A stretch of DNA of 64,000 nucleotides from Arthrobacter sp. ov118 (GCF_900116495.1 NZ_FPAY01000002.1:248001-312000); one strand, 5' to 3'. Positions 42,369 through 50,814 are shown, numbered from the stretch's first letter. Program-made: numbers and translations. Notes: generated from the letters alone by a model not told the origin.

Positions 42369-42458
42369 GCTTGGCGGTCCCAGCCGCTCGCCGTGAAGCT
42401 CGGGCCAAGGATGGCCGGGCTGTTGAAGCCCGGTTCTGAGCACCAGATGGAGTGAAAG

Positions 42459-42887
42459 ATGAGCGAAGTTATCCAACGCCTGCTCGCCGCGGTCAATGCG
42501 CACGACCTCGAGGCAGCGGCCGCATTGTTCCATGGATCGTATCGAAGCGTGCAGCCCGCCCATCCGGCCAGGGCATTCGTAGGACGAGCCCAAATGCACT
42601 CGAACTGGACCGCAATGTTCGCAGGAGTTCCCGACTTTCATGCCGCGGTGGTGCACTCCGTGGATGACGGGAACACCACGTGGAGTGAATGGAACTGGGC
42701 CGGCACCCGCACTGATGGGCAGCCCTTCGAGATGCGCGGCGTCACAATTTTCGAAATCACGGACGGCCTCATCACCGACGGACGGCTCTTCATGGAAGAG
42801 CTGGAACGGCAACATGGCGGTATTGCAGAGGCGGTACAGGCGCTCTCAGGGCACCGCCCGCAGGACCCGACGGACCAAGATCGCTGA
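42459..42887 (+). CDS. SnoaL/NTF2-like polyketide-cyclase-fold protein
   Basis: A 142-residue protein with GGAGTGAAAG before ATG 42459. The compact alpha-beta barrel pattern of the SnoaL family is recognisable: LLAAVNAHDLEAAAALFHG, AFVGRAQMHSNWTAMFAGVP, and alternating strands GNTTWSEWNWAGT, FEMRGVTIFEITDGLITDGR. Members bind small hydrophobic ligands, and some are isomerases or cyclases. The substrate is unknown and no partner genes for a biosynthetic pathway are adjacent. Confidence 0.8.
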   Translation: MSEVIQRLLAAVNAHDLEAAAALFHGSYRSVQPAHPARAFVGRAQMHSNWTAMFAGVPDFHAAVVHSVDDGNTTWSEWNWAGTRTDGQPFEMRGVTIFEITDGLITDGRLFMEELERQHGGIAEAVQALSGHRPQDPTDQDR

Positions 42888-43010
42888 CTTTTGAGTGCAG
42901 GTGCCCGCGCGGTCGGGGAAACCAGGACGAAGATGCCCGGGCCTGGAGCTTTCGCCCTTGCCGGGCGGCACGATTCGGAGGAGGATGTTCGGCAACTTCG
43001 GGAGGCTCGG

Positions 43011-43988
43011 ATGACGCAGCTTGGCAAGTTTGAAAAGTACCTGATCGAGGAATTCTTCGACGACTACCGCGCCGGAGCCATGACGCAGCACACCTTCACG
43101 CGGCGCGTTGCGTTCATCATGGGGAGCATGGGGGCAGCGTCGGCGGCGATGCTGCTGGTCGGGTGCACGCCCGATGAAGTTCCCCGCGCCACGGACCCCA
43201 TGCCGACGCCGACGCTTTCCTCGACGTCGCCGGCGTCGGGCAGCGCGTCGTCGGGTGCAGTGCCGGGCGCCAAGAGCCCGCTGTCCGTCCCCGAGGGGGC
43301 GGCCGGACTCACGACGGCGACGGTGCGGTTCCCGTCCGGCGGCACCGAGATCAGCGGCTATCTGGCCCGGCCGGAGAATGGCCCGGCCGGGCCGGCAGTG
43401 CTGGTCTGCCACGAGAACCGCGGCCTGACCGCGCACATCCAGGACGTGGCCCGCCGGTTCGCTAAAGCCGGATACGCGGCCCTGGCCCTGGACCTGTTGA
43501 GCAGGGAGGGAGGCACGGCAAGCCTGGACCCGGATGCCGTCCCAGGAGCGTTGACGCAGGCCGGAGCCCCACGACACGTCGCCGACTTCGCCGCGGGATT
43601 CGACTACCTGCGGGCACAGGATTTCGTGGATCATGGGCGGATCGCCATGAATGGCTTCTGCTTTGGCGGCGGCATCACCTGGCAGGCGGCGACGGCGCTC
43701 CCTGGGCTGAAGGCCACATCGGCGTTCTACGGGCCGGCGCCTGATCTCGATAAAGTTCGGGCCATCAAGGCGGCGGTCTTTGGGGTCTACGCCGAACTGG
43801 ACCAGCGGATCACCGGCGCCATGCCGGCGTTCAAGGATGCCCTGGACGCGACCGACGTGCGACACGAGCTCAAGGTCTACCCCGGCGTGGACCACGCCTT
43901 CCACAACGACACGGGGGAGCGCTACAACCAGGAGCAAGCCACCGCTGCCTGGAACGACACCTTGGCCTGGTTTGGCAAGTACGTCTGA
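43011..43988 (+). CDS. Exported dienelactone hydrolase-family lipoprotein
   Basis: The start at ATG 43011 is favoured (GGGAGG before it, and MTQLGKFEKYLIEEFFDDY is the usual family opening); upstream in-frame codons are probably not translated. The 325-residue protein has a twin-arginine signal (TRRVAFIMGSMGAASAAMLL) with a lipobox ending at the cysteine of LVGC. The alpha/beta-hydrolase domain shows LVCHENRGLTAHIQDVARRF, nucleophile Cys217 in GFCFGGG, an aspartate in YAELDQRI, and a histidine in DHAFHNDTGERYN. It hydrolyses ester or lactone bonds at the cell surface, after folding in the cytoplasm and Tat export. The true substrate is unknown. Confidence 0.87.
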   Translation: MTQLGKFEKYLIEEFFDDYRAGAMTQHTFTRRVAFIMGSMGAASAAMLLVGCTPDEVPRATDPMPTPTLSSTSPASGSASSGAVPGAKSPLSVPEGAAGLTTATVRFPSGGTEISGYLARPENGPAGPAVLVCHENRGLTAHIQDVARRFAKAGYAALALDLLSREGGTASLDPDAVPGALTQAGAPRHVADFAAGFDYLRAQDFVDHGRIAMNGFCFGGGITWQAATALPGLKATSAFYGPAPDLDKVRAIKAAVFGVYAELDQRITGAMPAFKDALDATDVRHELKVYPGVDHAFHNDTGERYNQEQATAAWNDTLAWFGKYV

Positions 43989-44042
43989 CAGCGGAGACAT
44001 GTCGACGGATCAGGCCAAAGCGGTCCCGGAACAGGAATTGTC

Positions 44043-44804
44043 ATGTTCGCACATCGCATCGCGGCCGCTGTGACCGCGGCGGGCGCGTTGGGCCTTGCAG
44101 GGTGCGGAGCCGGCCCCGGACTTGACCGGCTGGGCGTTGCAGCATCCGCAGCGGACGGGACGCAGGCCGCCGTCGTGCACGGATGGGGCCCAGTGGTGGC
44201 CGGAGACGAATTCAACTACTCTGGCCCGCCTGACCCCGCGAAGTGGAAAGCCTACGACGGACGAGGGCACGCGGGCAAGGGCATTCGGAGCCCGAAGGCC
44301 CTTGCTGTCGGCGGCGGCGCCGTCACGGTCAGCGGTGACTCTGCGGGCACCACGGGAGGCATGTCTGCCCGTTTTGCCCGGCAGCGGTACGGCCGCTGGG
44401 AGGCCCGAATGAAAACCAGCGCACGGGACTCCCAATATCATCCAGCCCTGCTCCTGTGGCCGAACAACAACGTATCGCCCACCTGTGCGGAAATTGACTA
44501 TGCCGAAGGCACTGCGGACATCACCAAGATCAAGTTCAACCTGCACTACGCCTGCCACGGCCCGAACTTCCAGACCCGTGCCGCGCGGTCGGTGGACACG
44601 ACGCAATGGCACAACTATGCCGTGGAGTGGACGCCAGGCGGGATCACCGGATACCTCGACGGGTCGGTGTGGTTTGCCGATGCGAACCCGGCCCATCAGC
44701 CAACCGTGGGGATGCATCAAGCGGTGCAGCTTGACTGGTTTCCCGCCGGGACACCTACCAGACCGACCCAGTTGCACGTCGCGTGGATCCGCGTCTATAA
44801 GTGA
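44043..44804 (+). CDS. GH16-family glycoside hydrolase lipoprotein (copy 1)
   Basis: This 253-residue protein carries a lipoprotein signal (AVTAAGALGLAGCGAG), so it is anchored at the cell surface. A GH16 beta-jelly-roll follows a short linker. The catalytic E-x-D-x-x-E motif reads Glu150-Ile-Asp-Tyr-Ala-Glu155, with Glu150 the likely nucleophile and Glu155 the acid/base. Nearby blocks include GHAGKGIRSPKALAV, QYHPALLLWPNNN and QWHNYAVEWTPGGITGYLDG. It should cut a beta-1,3- or mixed-linkage glucan-type polysaccharide, exact target unknown. It is strongly similar to the convergent gene at 45424-46554, probably by duplication. Confidence 0.88.
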   Translation: MFAHRIAAAVTAAGALGLAGCGAGPGLDRLGVAASAADGTQAAVVHGWGPVVAGDEFNYSGPPDPAKWKAYDGRGHAGKGIRSPKALAVGGGAVTVSGDSAGTTGGMSARFARQRYGRWEARMKTSARDSQYHPALLLWPNNNVSPTCAEIDYAEGTADITKIKFNLHYACHGPNFQTRAARSVDTTQWHNYAVEWTPGGITGYLDGSVWFADANPAHQPTVGMHQAVQLDWFPAGTPTRPTQLHVAWIRVYK

Positions 44805-44829
44805 GCTTCCGCGGGCCGGCTTAACGTCT

Positions 44830-45150
44830 TCACGCTCCGGAGGTGCCGTCCGGCCCGGGGAGCTCGGCAGCCTCGAAGGACCCGTCGACAGGTCCGGCCA
44901 CCGCTTTCATCGCGGCGAGGTGTTCCACGAGTGCCAGTTCCGGGCGTCCGGGATGCGCAGCAACCTGCCGGTGAAGCAGTTCCCGGGCACGGCCGTGCTC
45001 CGGCGCGGTGTCGGCGAGGACGGCTTCGATGATGCGTGCGGCCTGGTGTCGGATTCCAACGGCATTGGCGGCATGCTCAGCGCCGGTGGCCAGATCATCG
45101 GGATCCTGGCTGCCGGGGCGTTTTGGGAGGGATGACGGCTCCACCGACAC
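44830..45150 (-). CDS. Small hypothetical protein between the GH16 genes
   Basis: A 106-residue protein from GTG 45150, preceded by AAAGGA. The third codon positions are strongly GC-biased in this frame, as in real genes here. The middle is helical with charge patterning: AEHAANAVGIRHQAARIIEA, HGRARELLHRQVAAHPGRPE and LALVEHLAAMKAV. There is no signal or membrane segment. A candidate promoter lies at 45261-45289. No family is recognised, so function is unknown. Confidence 0.55.
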   Translation of the reverse strand: MSVEPSSLPKRPGSQDPDDLATGAEHAANAVGIRHQAARIIEAVLADTAPEHGRARELLHRQVAAHPGRPELALVEHLAAMKAVAGPVDGSFEAAELPGPDGTSGA

Positions 45151-45260
45151 GGGCTATTCCTTTGGTTAACGTTCCGGCTGAGCCCGGAACCGGCCTGCCG
45201 CCTTCCCCCCATCCCGGGCGTAGGTTCCCGGTTCTGAAGGCGGCCCACCGTGACACACCC

Positions 45261-45289
45261 TATATCGGCGCCAGGCGCCGAACCTTCAA
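45261..45289 (-). promoter_or_regulatory. Candidate promoter for the small gene at 44830-45150
   Basis: On the minus strand TTGAAG (45289-45284), a 17-nt spacer and GATATA (45266-45261) fit a sigma-A promoter, about 110 nt before the GTG start. The spacer contains the inverted repeat GGCGCC-x-GGCGCC. Confidence 0.35.
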
Positions 45290-45357
45290 CGGAAGCGAAG
45301 TTTTCGCCAAGATGATGCGCAGGTTTCGGTGCTGATGCCCTGAGGGGCCAACGGCAC

Positions 45358-45395
45358 AGTGAAGCCCCGCGCCTTGCTTGGCACGGGGCTTCACT
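45358..45395 (-). terminator. Terminator after GH16 copy 2
   Basis: AGTGAAGCCCCGCGCC (45358-45373) pairs with the arm at 45380-45395, with one mismatch and a 6-nt loop, 28 nt beyond the stop of the minus-strand GH16 gene. Confidence 0.85.
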
Positions 45396-45423
45396 CGATG
45401 TGCCGGCCTGGATGGGGCCGCTC

Positions 45424-46554
45424 TTACTTATAAACGCGGACCCAGTCGACCTGCATCTGCGACGGTTTGGTGGCCGAGCCGTCCGGGAACCAGTCCAGCT
45501 GCAGCGTCTGGTGCATGCCCACTGTGGGCAGGTGCGCCGGGTTCGTGTCGGAGAAGGTCTTGACGCCGTCGATGTAACCTGTGATGCCAGCCGGAGTCCA
45601 CTCCACGGCGTAGTTGTGCCACTGCGTGGTGTCGATGGTCTTGGCCGCGGTCGTCTGGAAGCTCGAGCCGCCGCAGGCATAGTGCAGGAAGAACTTGATC
45701 TGGGCAGTGTTGGTGCTTCCCTCGGCGTAGTCGATCTCGGCGCAGTTGGGGGAAGTGTTGTTGTTGGGCCACAGAATCAGGACGGGGTGGTACTTCGGAT
45801 CCCTGGCGTTGGTCCTCATCCGCGTTTCCCACTTGCCGTACTTTTGCTGGGCGAACTTGGCTGACATGCCGCCCGTGGTTCCGGCCGAGTTTCCGCTGAC
45901 CGTCGCCACGCCGTTGGCTACAGACCACGCCTGGGGGCTCCGCACGCCTTTTCCGGCGTGGCCGGTTCCCTTGAATACACTCCACTTAGTCGAATCCGGG
46001 GCGCCGGTCTTGGAGAACTCATCACCTGCAACAACCGCACCCCAGCCGCGGACGGTGGCCGCCTGCGACCCATTGCCGGTCGCGGCCACAGCGGCTTGCG
46101 CGGATACGGGAGCGGGGGCCGGTGCGGCGACAGCCGGGGTTGTGCCCGTGGCGGCTGCCGCTGCGGCAGTACCCTTTGCCGCCGGTTCGACGGCGGCGAC
46201 AGGCGCGGCTTCGGCAGCGGTGGGGGCCGCGGCGGTCCCGCCCGTCCTGCCGATGGGTGCGGTGTCCAACTCGTCAGGGACGACAGCCGTGCCCGTGGCT
46301 GTCGCCTTTGGCGTTGGTGTAGCCTTTGGCGTCGCCGCGGCCTTCGGCGATGCGGCAGCCTTTGGCAATGCGGCGGCCTTTGGCGATGCCACAGCCTCCG
46401 GAGCGGCGGCAGAGCGTACGGCCTGACCGGACGAAGGGGCTGCGGCGCCTACGGTAGATGCGACGCCGCACCCGGTCAGGGACAAGGCGCCCATGGCCAC
46501 CGCAATGGCTACTTTGTTGAGACGGCTTGTCTTGGACTGTGTCTTCTGGAACAA
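45424..46554 (-). CDS. GH16-family glycoside hydrolase lipoprotein (copy 2) with Ala/Pro/Lys linker
   Basis: I choose the TTG at 46554 as start because GGAGGGG stands just before it and it gives a compact lipoprotein signal (VAIAVAMGALSLTGCG); the reading frame upstream has no such site. That makes 376 residues. After the lipidated cysteine comes a low-complexity linker of roughly 130 residues, rich in Ala, Pro, Lys and Thr (for example SPKAAATPKATPTPKATAT), which probably spans the cell wall. The C-terminal GH16 domain has the E-I-D-Y-A-E catalytic motif and KYHPVLILWPNNNTSP, closely matching copy 1. It should be a surface-anchored beta-glucan-type hydrolase. A strong terminator follows. Confidence 0.87.
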   Translation of the reverse strand: MFQKTQSKTSRLNKVAIAVAMGALSLTGCGVASTVGAAAPSSGQAVRSAAAPEAVASPKAAALPKAAASPKAAATPKATPTPKATATGTAVVPDELDTAPIGRTGGTAAAPTAAEAAPVAAVEPAAKGTAAAAAATGTTPAVAAPAPAPVSAQAAVAATGNGSQAATVRGWGAVVAGDEFSKTGAPDSTKWSVFKGTGHAGKGVRSPQAWSVANGVATVSGNSAGTTGGMSAKFAQQKYGKWETRMRTNARDPKYHPVLILWPNNNTSPNCAEIDYAEGSTNTAQIKFFLHYACGGSSFQTTAAKTIDTTQWHNYAVEWTPAGITGYIDGVKTFSDTNPAHLPTVGMHQTLQLDWFPDGSATKPSQMQVDWVRVYK

Positions 46555-46824
46555 CGGACCCCTCCGGGCTTTGTGACTGGCACACACAACCGTCGCTACC
46601 AAGGCGGCGGCGAGTGCGGGAAGCTTCCTCCGGCCCTGCCGCAGGGCACCGGCGAGCAGACGCCCAACGGCGTAACGGCGCCCGGCGACGCGGGCTATCC
46701 GGGGCCCTGCATTCGGGCCAGGCCTTCACGGCCAGGTGGCAACGTTACCGGACCGTTACCGTGGGCGGCAAACCTCACTTTGCGATGCGCCGCGTTTTCC
46801 GGCCTCAGGGGAAAGAATGAACAC

Positions 46825-47526
46825 ATGAGTGATGCTGGCGAATTCATTGACCTCGCGCTGCAGCGGGAAGGTTCCTGGAGCCGCGCAGAGGAGCTGGCGA
46901 CCCGGCTGGGAAAGGATCCAGGCGGTCGTGGCCTCCGGTTCTACGGCGCCTCCGTGGGTGCAATACGCGGGACCGTCCGGGACGCAGGGCGGCGCTACGC
47001 CGGGCTCTCGCACGACGAGATCACCGCGCTTAGCTCCGAACTGTGGGAGGTGCCGGTTTTTGAGCGGCGCCTGGCCGCGGTGGTGCTGTTGCAGGCCAAT
47101 GTGAAGGTGTTGACCAACTCCGATCTCACCCGGCTGGAGGGCTTCATCCGGGAGGCACGGATGCGGGACCTCGTGGATCCGCTCGCCGTCGACGTCGTCG
47201 GACCCCTCGTGGATGGTCTCGACATTCTGGGCCGGGTGCGGGCGGACAGCGTGCTGGACCGGTGGGTGCGCGGACCCGATGCCTGGCTGCGCCGGGCAGC
47301 GCTGCTCTCACCGCTGCTGGCGCTGCGGGCCGGGGCGGGGGACTGGGACCGGTTCGTCCGCCATGCCCGAGCAGTGCTCGACGAGTCCGCATGGCGCTCT
47401 CGTGACGCCGACGCCGGCGCCGGAGGCACTGCCGGTGCCGCCGCGGCCCGGGAGGCGCTTTCCCGGGTCCTGGCGGAGGTGGCAAAGACGAGACCGGAGT
47501 TGCAGTTCACCCCCGCCGCGGGGTGA
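46825..47526 (+). CDS. DNA alkylation repair (AlkD-like) HEAT-repeat protein
   Basis: ATG 46825 is preceded by GGGAAAGAA and gives 233 residues; the open frame extends far upstream but overlaps the GH16 gene and is not credible. The sequence is an array of helical pairs: GAIRGTVRDAGRRYAGLSHD, ELWEVPVFERRLAAVVLLQA, RVRADSVLDRWV and WLRRAALLSPLLAL. The W-x-x-P-x-x-E-x-R-x-x-A motif is typical of the AlkD/AlkC HEAT-like glycosylase family, which releases bulky N-alkyl purines. An Ala/Gly-rich insertion (DADAGAGGTAG) lies near the C-terminus. It ends four bases from the convergent antiporter gene. Confidence 0.78.
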   Translation: MSDAGEFIDLALQREGSWSRAEELATRLGKDPGGRGLRFYGASVGAIRGTVRDAGRRYAGLSHDEITALSSELWEVPVFERRLAAVVLLQANVKVLTNSDLTRLEGFIREARMRDLVDPLAVDVVGPLVDGLDILGRVRADSVLDRWVRGPDAWLRRAALLSPLLALRAGAGDWDRFVRHARAVLDESAWRSRDADAGAGGTAGAAAAREALSRVLAEVAKTRPELQFTPAAG

Positions 47527-47530
47527 GCAA

Positions 47531-48769
47531 CTAACTTCGGTCCTTGGGATCGACGGGTTCACCAGGTCCACCGGGATCGCCTGGTCCGACGGCGCTGCCG
47601 GCATCGCCGGGTCCGCCGGGTCCGCCGTGGATTTTCGGCGGAAGTGCGAACGTCCGGGCTCCCCACGACCCGGCCGCCGCGCTCGCGGCAATGGTGACCA
47701 GCGCACCCACCAGCAAAGCTGCTGCCTCGCCGGGGAGCAGCACTTGAAGCTGCGTGCCGATGCTCGCCGCCGCCACCGGCACGCCGAGCTGGGCCGCAGA
47801 CAACACACCGAGCGGCAGCGGAAGTCCCAGGAACGTCAGGCCCGCGTGTGTCAGGAGCGTCCCCGCCCCGAGGGCCAGGCCCAGGCCAATCATGTCCGGA
47901 TGCCCAGCCAGATCCTTAAGCGTGAGGGAGGCACCAAGCCAGACGAAGAAGACCGGGCCCAGGAAGCCGTCGCTGAGGCCGAACAATTGCCGGGCCAGGC
48001 GCCGCGGTTCGCCAACAGCCGCCATGACCAGGCCGAAGGAAAAGCCGGCCATCATCACCGATACACTGCTGAACGTCGCCACACCGGCCAAGGCAAAAAG
48101 CACCGCCAGCTGGACCCTCAATTCCAGGGCGAACTTGCGCGCTTCCGAGAGCCGGTGCACGCGGCCGCGGATGCCGCTGCGCTCCAGGTAGCGCAGCACG
48201 ATAAAGAGCGCGACGGAGCAGCCCGTCACCACGAGCAGGCCCAGTGCCGCCCGTCCCGCGTGCGGCGGATCCACCATGAGCGGCAGCGCCAGAATGCAGG
48301 CGATGTCGGCGAGCGCCACCTGCGCGATCATGGCGACCACATCGGGTCCGCCCAGGCGCAAGGAGTCAACGATCGGCAGGACCAGGGCAGCTGACGATGA
48401 CGCCAAGAGCACGACGTACAGGGGAGCATGTCCCGTCCCGAAAAGCAGACCGATCCCGGTTCCGACAGCCACTGCTGCCGCTGTTGCAGCCGCGGCCCGG
48501 CGGGCGCCATGGCCGAGCGCGGAACGGATCAGCGGATCCCTCACCGGAACATGGCTTCCGGCGACAAACATCATCAGCGCAAACCCGATGTTGGCCAGCA
48601 GGCTGAACGTCGGATCTGCCGGATCCACGAGGCCCAGCCCAGTCCGCCCGATCAGGATCCCGGCCAGCAGTTCGCCCAGCACCACCGGCAGCCGCCAGCG
48701 CACCGGCAGTGCCAGCAGGGGACCGGCCAGTGCGGCGACGGAGATCAGTGCCAGGGACAGGAACGTCAC
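47531..48769 (-). CDS. CPA2-type cation:proton antiporter
   Basis: This 412-residue membrane protein has 12-13 predicted helices. Motifs of the Na+/H+ exchanger domain are ALPVRWRLPVVLGELLAGIL, LASSSAALVLPIVDSL, MIAQVALADIACILALPL and LGLALGAGTLLTHAGL. The aspartate in LADIACI sits where the transport acidic residue usually lies. A Pro/Gly/Asp tail repeated as GPGDPG follows the last helix and has no TrkA-N domain. It exchanges monovalent cations for protons in pH or salt adaptation. A small unknown protein is encoded seven bases upstream and probably forms an operon with it. Confidence 0.87.
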   Translation of the reverse strand: MTFLSLALISVAALAGPLLALPVRWRLPVVLGELLAGILIGRTGLGLVDPADPTFSLLANIGFALMMFVAGSHVPVRDPLIRSALGHGARRAAAATAAAVAVGTGIGLLFGTGHAPLYVVLLASSSAALVLPIVDSLRLGGPDVVAMIAQVALADIACILALPLMVDPPHAGRAALGLLVVTGCSVALFIVLRYLERSGIRGRVHRLSEARKFALELRVQLAVLFALAGVATFSSVSVMMAGFSFGLVMAAVGEPRRLARQLFGLSDGFLGPVFFVWLGASLTLKDLAGHPDMIGLGLALGAGTLLTHAGLTFLGLPLPLGVLSAAQLGVPVAAASIGTQLQVLLPGEAAALLVGALVTIAASAAAGSWGARTFALPPKIHGGPGGPGDAGSAVGPGDPGGPGEPVDPKDRS

Positions 48770-48776
48770 GGCGCGC

Positions 48777-49031
48777 CTAGCCTACTGACCGCCGTTCCAC
48801 CACCGCATACGCTCTGCCGTCCAGGAAGGCCCAGTCGTTGACCACCATGAACCCGAGCGCGTCCACCCGGTCGTTCAGGACGTGCTCGTCGAAGCCACCG
48901 TCGCGCGGTTCCGCATCCCAGGTGGCGACGTGTACGTCTTGGCCGTCCAGAATCAGCAGTTCGGTGTTGACGTCGAAATCCTCCTGGGGCTGGCTGCTCA
49001 ACTGGCAGATGGCGACGCAGTGGGTTCTCAT
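48777..49031 (-). CDS. Small acidic hypothetical protein upstream of the antiporter
   Basis: An 84-residue protein with GGAGG eight bases before ATG 49031. It is soluble and acidic, with alternating strands (ELLILDGQDVHVATWDAE, LGFMVVNDWAFLDGRAYAVV). The frame ends seven bases before the antiporter start, so it is likely cotranscribed. No family is recognised; it could be a regulatory partner or simply a linked gene. Confidence 0.55.
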   Translation of the reverse strand: MRTHCVAICQLSSQPQEDFDVNTELLILDGQDVHVATWDAEPRDGGFDEHVLNDRVDALGFMVVNDWAFLDGRAYAVVERRSVG

Positions 49032-49220
49032 CTCGGGCCTCCGCTTCGAGGTGGTGCTGATGGCATCATCCTACGTTCGGAAACCCTGCCGCCCTATGGG
49101 CACTTACCTGCCGGAGTGTGGCCTTCGTTACCTGAATGTGACATTTGGTTGAACCTCGGGTTACCGTGGATATGTGCCCAGTTGATTCCGAGACGGGCGC
49201 CCCCCAGCCGATTGCCTAAC

Positions 49221-49400
49221 TCTGCCGCGGCCCGGGGGTAACTCGCATCGACGACCGGCAGAGACGGGGAAACCACTTTTGACCTGCTGATCACGCAGGT
49301 CTTGGGGTGAAGCCGCACAGTGCCCGCTATGACGGGCCGGGGAGTGCGGCCGGGTGCCTCCCATCCGAATCCGACAGCTCACCTCGCAGGCATTGGGAGA
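49221..49400 (+). promoter_or_regulatory. c-di-AMP riboswitch (ydaO/yuaA class)
   Basis: The conserved cores of the ydaO aptamer are present in order: GACGGGGAAACCA (49263-49275), TTGGGGTGAAGCC (49302-49314) after a small stem (ACCTGC/GCAGGT), and CCGAATCCGACAGCTCACCT (49365-49384) leading into CGCAGGCAT. The outer boundaries are approximate. This class binds cyclic di-AMP and usually turns off cell-wall hydrolase or ion-transport genes. The NlpC/P60 gene starts about 10 nt after it, so c-di-AMP probably regulates it. Confidence 0.9.
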
Positions 49401-49409
49401 GGGACATTC

Positions 49410-50108
49410 TTGTCTTCAATCAATACTTTTGCGCGCCATGCCGCCGTTCTCGCCGCCGCATCCGGCCTCGTTCTGACCACCGGAATGGCGGCCAACGCGG
49501 CCACAGCACCTGTGCAGCGTGACTCCGCAGCGGCGTCCCATGTGGACGTCAAGGGACTCATCAGCGCGCCGCTCACGGCCGATTCAAACGTTTCGATCAG
49601 CTTCGACCGCCCCGCGGTTGCTTCCGTCGCCGCGCCGGTCATCGAACAGCCCAAGCCGGCTGCCGCCGTTCCTGCCGCAGCTCCCGCAGTGGCGCCTGCG
49701 TCGAAGCCTGTGGCGCCTAAGGCAACCGTGCACGTCCAGGCCGCTCCGGCCGCGGCGCCCGCTGCCAAAGCTCCGGCCGCGGCGCCCGCTGCCGGTCGCA
49801 ACGCCATCATGCTTGCTGCCGCCTACCGCCAGGTGGGCATCACGCAGGACTGCACCGCAATGGTGGAAAAGGCCCTGGGCGCGGCGGGTAAGCCCGTCGG
49901 GGACATCGGTCCGCGTGCCTTCCTTGGCCTCGGAACCCGCGTCGCGACCCCGATCCCCGGCGACATAGTGGTCCAGTCCGGCCACGTGGGCATCTACGCC
50001 GGCAACGGCCAGGTGGTCAGCGGCGGCATGAACGGCAAGAACCAGACGATGGTTCACCCCATGTCCTGGCTCACCGCGACCGGCGGCGTGACCTTCGTCC
50101 GCGCCTAG
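49410..50108 (+). CDS. Secreted NlpC/P60-type cell-wall hydrolase
   Basis: The TTG at 49410 (residues LSSINTF in the longer frame) is chosen because GAGAGGG is correctly placed and the upstream frame runs through the riboswitch. The 232-residue protein has a Sec signal (HAAVLAAASGLVLTTGMA, cut near ANA) and an Ala/Pro-rich linker. The catalytic domain has the nucleophile cysteine in GITQDCTAMVEKAL and the histidine in SGHVGIYAGNGQVVSGG, as in NlpC/P60 or CHAP amidases/endopeptidases. The usual third residue is not clear. It likely cuts peptidoglycan stem peptides outside the cell during growth or resuscitation, under c-di-AMP control. A terminator follows. Confidence 0.88.
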   Translation: MSSINTFARHAAVLAAASGLVLTTGMAANAATAPVQRDSAAASHVDVKGLISAPLTADSNVSISFDRPAVASVAAPVIEQPKPAAAVPAAAPAVAPASKPVAPKATVHVQAAPAAAPAAKAPAAAPAAGRNAIMLAAAYRQVGITQDCTAMVEKALGAAGKPVGDIGPRAFLGLGTRVATPIPGDIVVQSGHVGIYAGNGQVVSGGMNGKNQTMVHPMSWLTATGGVTFVRA

Positions 50109-50169
50109 GCCGTAGGGTTCCCTGGCCGGAACGCTTCCGGGCCCGAACAGACCGGGCCTGTCAGTCCGG

Positions 50170-50217
50170 AAAGACCGGCGATCGACTGCCTTTGGGGGCA
50201 GGCGATCGCCGGTCTTT
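50170..50217 (+). terminator. Long terminator after the NlpC/P60 gene
   Basis: AAAGACCGGCGATCG (50170-50184) pairs with its complement at 50203-50217, with an extra inner CTGCC/GGCAG stem and a 6-nt loop. The T-run lies at the end of the 3' arm. It could work in both directions, also for the minus-strand gene ending at 50257. Confidence 0.88.
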
Positions 50218-50256
50218 CCTGTGCCGTCATCCCTGCCCCCAATCCGGGTCCGCAGC

Positions 50257-50814
50257 CTAGGCGGCGTAACGCAGCAGGGTCACCCCGTTGCTGAAGGACC
50301 GTGTCTCCAGGAAGCGAAGCTGGGCAATGCTGTCCGAAGACTTAAACAACGGATTGCCCCGCCCGACCAGGACCGGATGGATGTACAGCCAGTATTCGTC
50401 GATCAGCCCGTACCGCCGGAACGTGTCGGCGAGGTTCGCCCCGCCAAGGGCCAAGTCGCCGCCCGGCTGCGACTTCAGCGCCAGGACCTCCTCGACCACT
50501 ACCTCCGGGACCACGGTGGTGTTCCAGCCGGCCGTCGCCAGGGTCCGGGAGTACACGATTTTGGGCATGTCGCGCCAGATGCGGGCGAACTCGGCCATCG
50601 AAGCGGGGCTGTTGGGGTCCGAGTCCGCCGTCGGCCAGAACTCAGCCATCAGCTCGTACGTGACCCTCCCGTCCAGGAAGGCGCCCATGGCGGCGAGCTG
50701 TTCGTTGAAATGGCGGTGGAGTTCGTCGTCGACCATATGCCAGCTCAGGTCCTGGTTTGGGCCCTCGAAGAACCCGTCGAGGGACACCTGCATGGAAAGG
50801 ATAACTTTGCGCAT
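50257..50814 (-). CDS. Dihydrofolate reductase-fold (RibD C-terminal-like) protein
   Basis: ATG 50814 has AAGGAG upstream and gives 185 residues beginning MRKVILSMQVSLDGFFEGPN, the typical opening of the RibD-C/YyaP reductase family. Other blocks are TYELMAEFWPTA, KIVYSRTLATAGWNTTVV, GGDLALGGANLADTFRRYGL and DEYWLYIHPVLVGRGNPLF, which build the NADPH-binding fold. The substrate is not known; it is probably not a true dihydrofolate reductase. It looks monocistronic. Confidence 0.88.
   Translation of the reverse strand: MRKVILSMQVSLDGFFEGPNQDLSWHMVDDELHRHFNEQLAAMGAFLDGRVTYELMAEFWPTADSDPNSPASMAEFARIWRDMPKIVYSRTLATAGWNTTVVPEVVVEEVLALKSQPGGDLALGGANLADTFRRYGLIDEYWLYIHPVLVGRGNPLFKSSDSIAQLRFLETRSFSNGVTLLRYAA

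Noticed and set aside
45958..46824. N-terminal extension of the AlkD-like protein (long upstream frame)
   Set aside because: It runs antisense through the GH16 gene and encodes low-complexity Gly/Arg sequence. The ATG at 46825 has a ribosome site and begins the recognisable domain.
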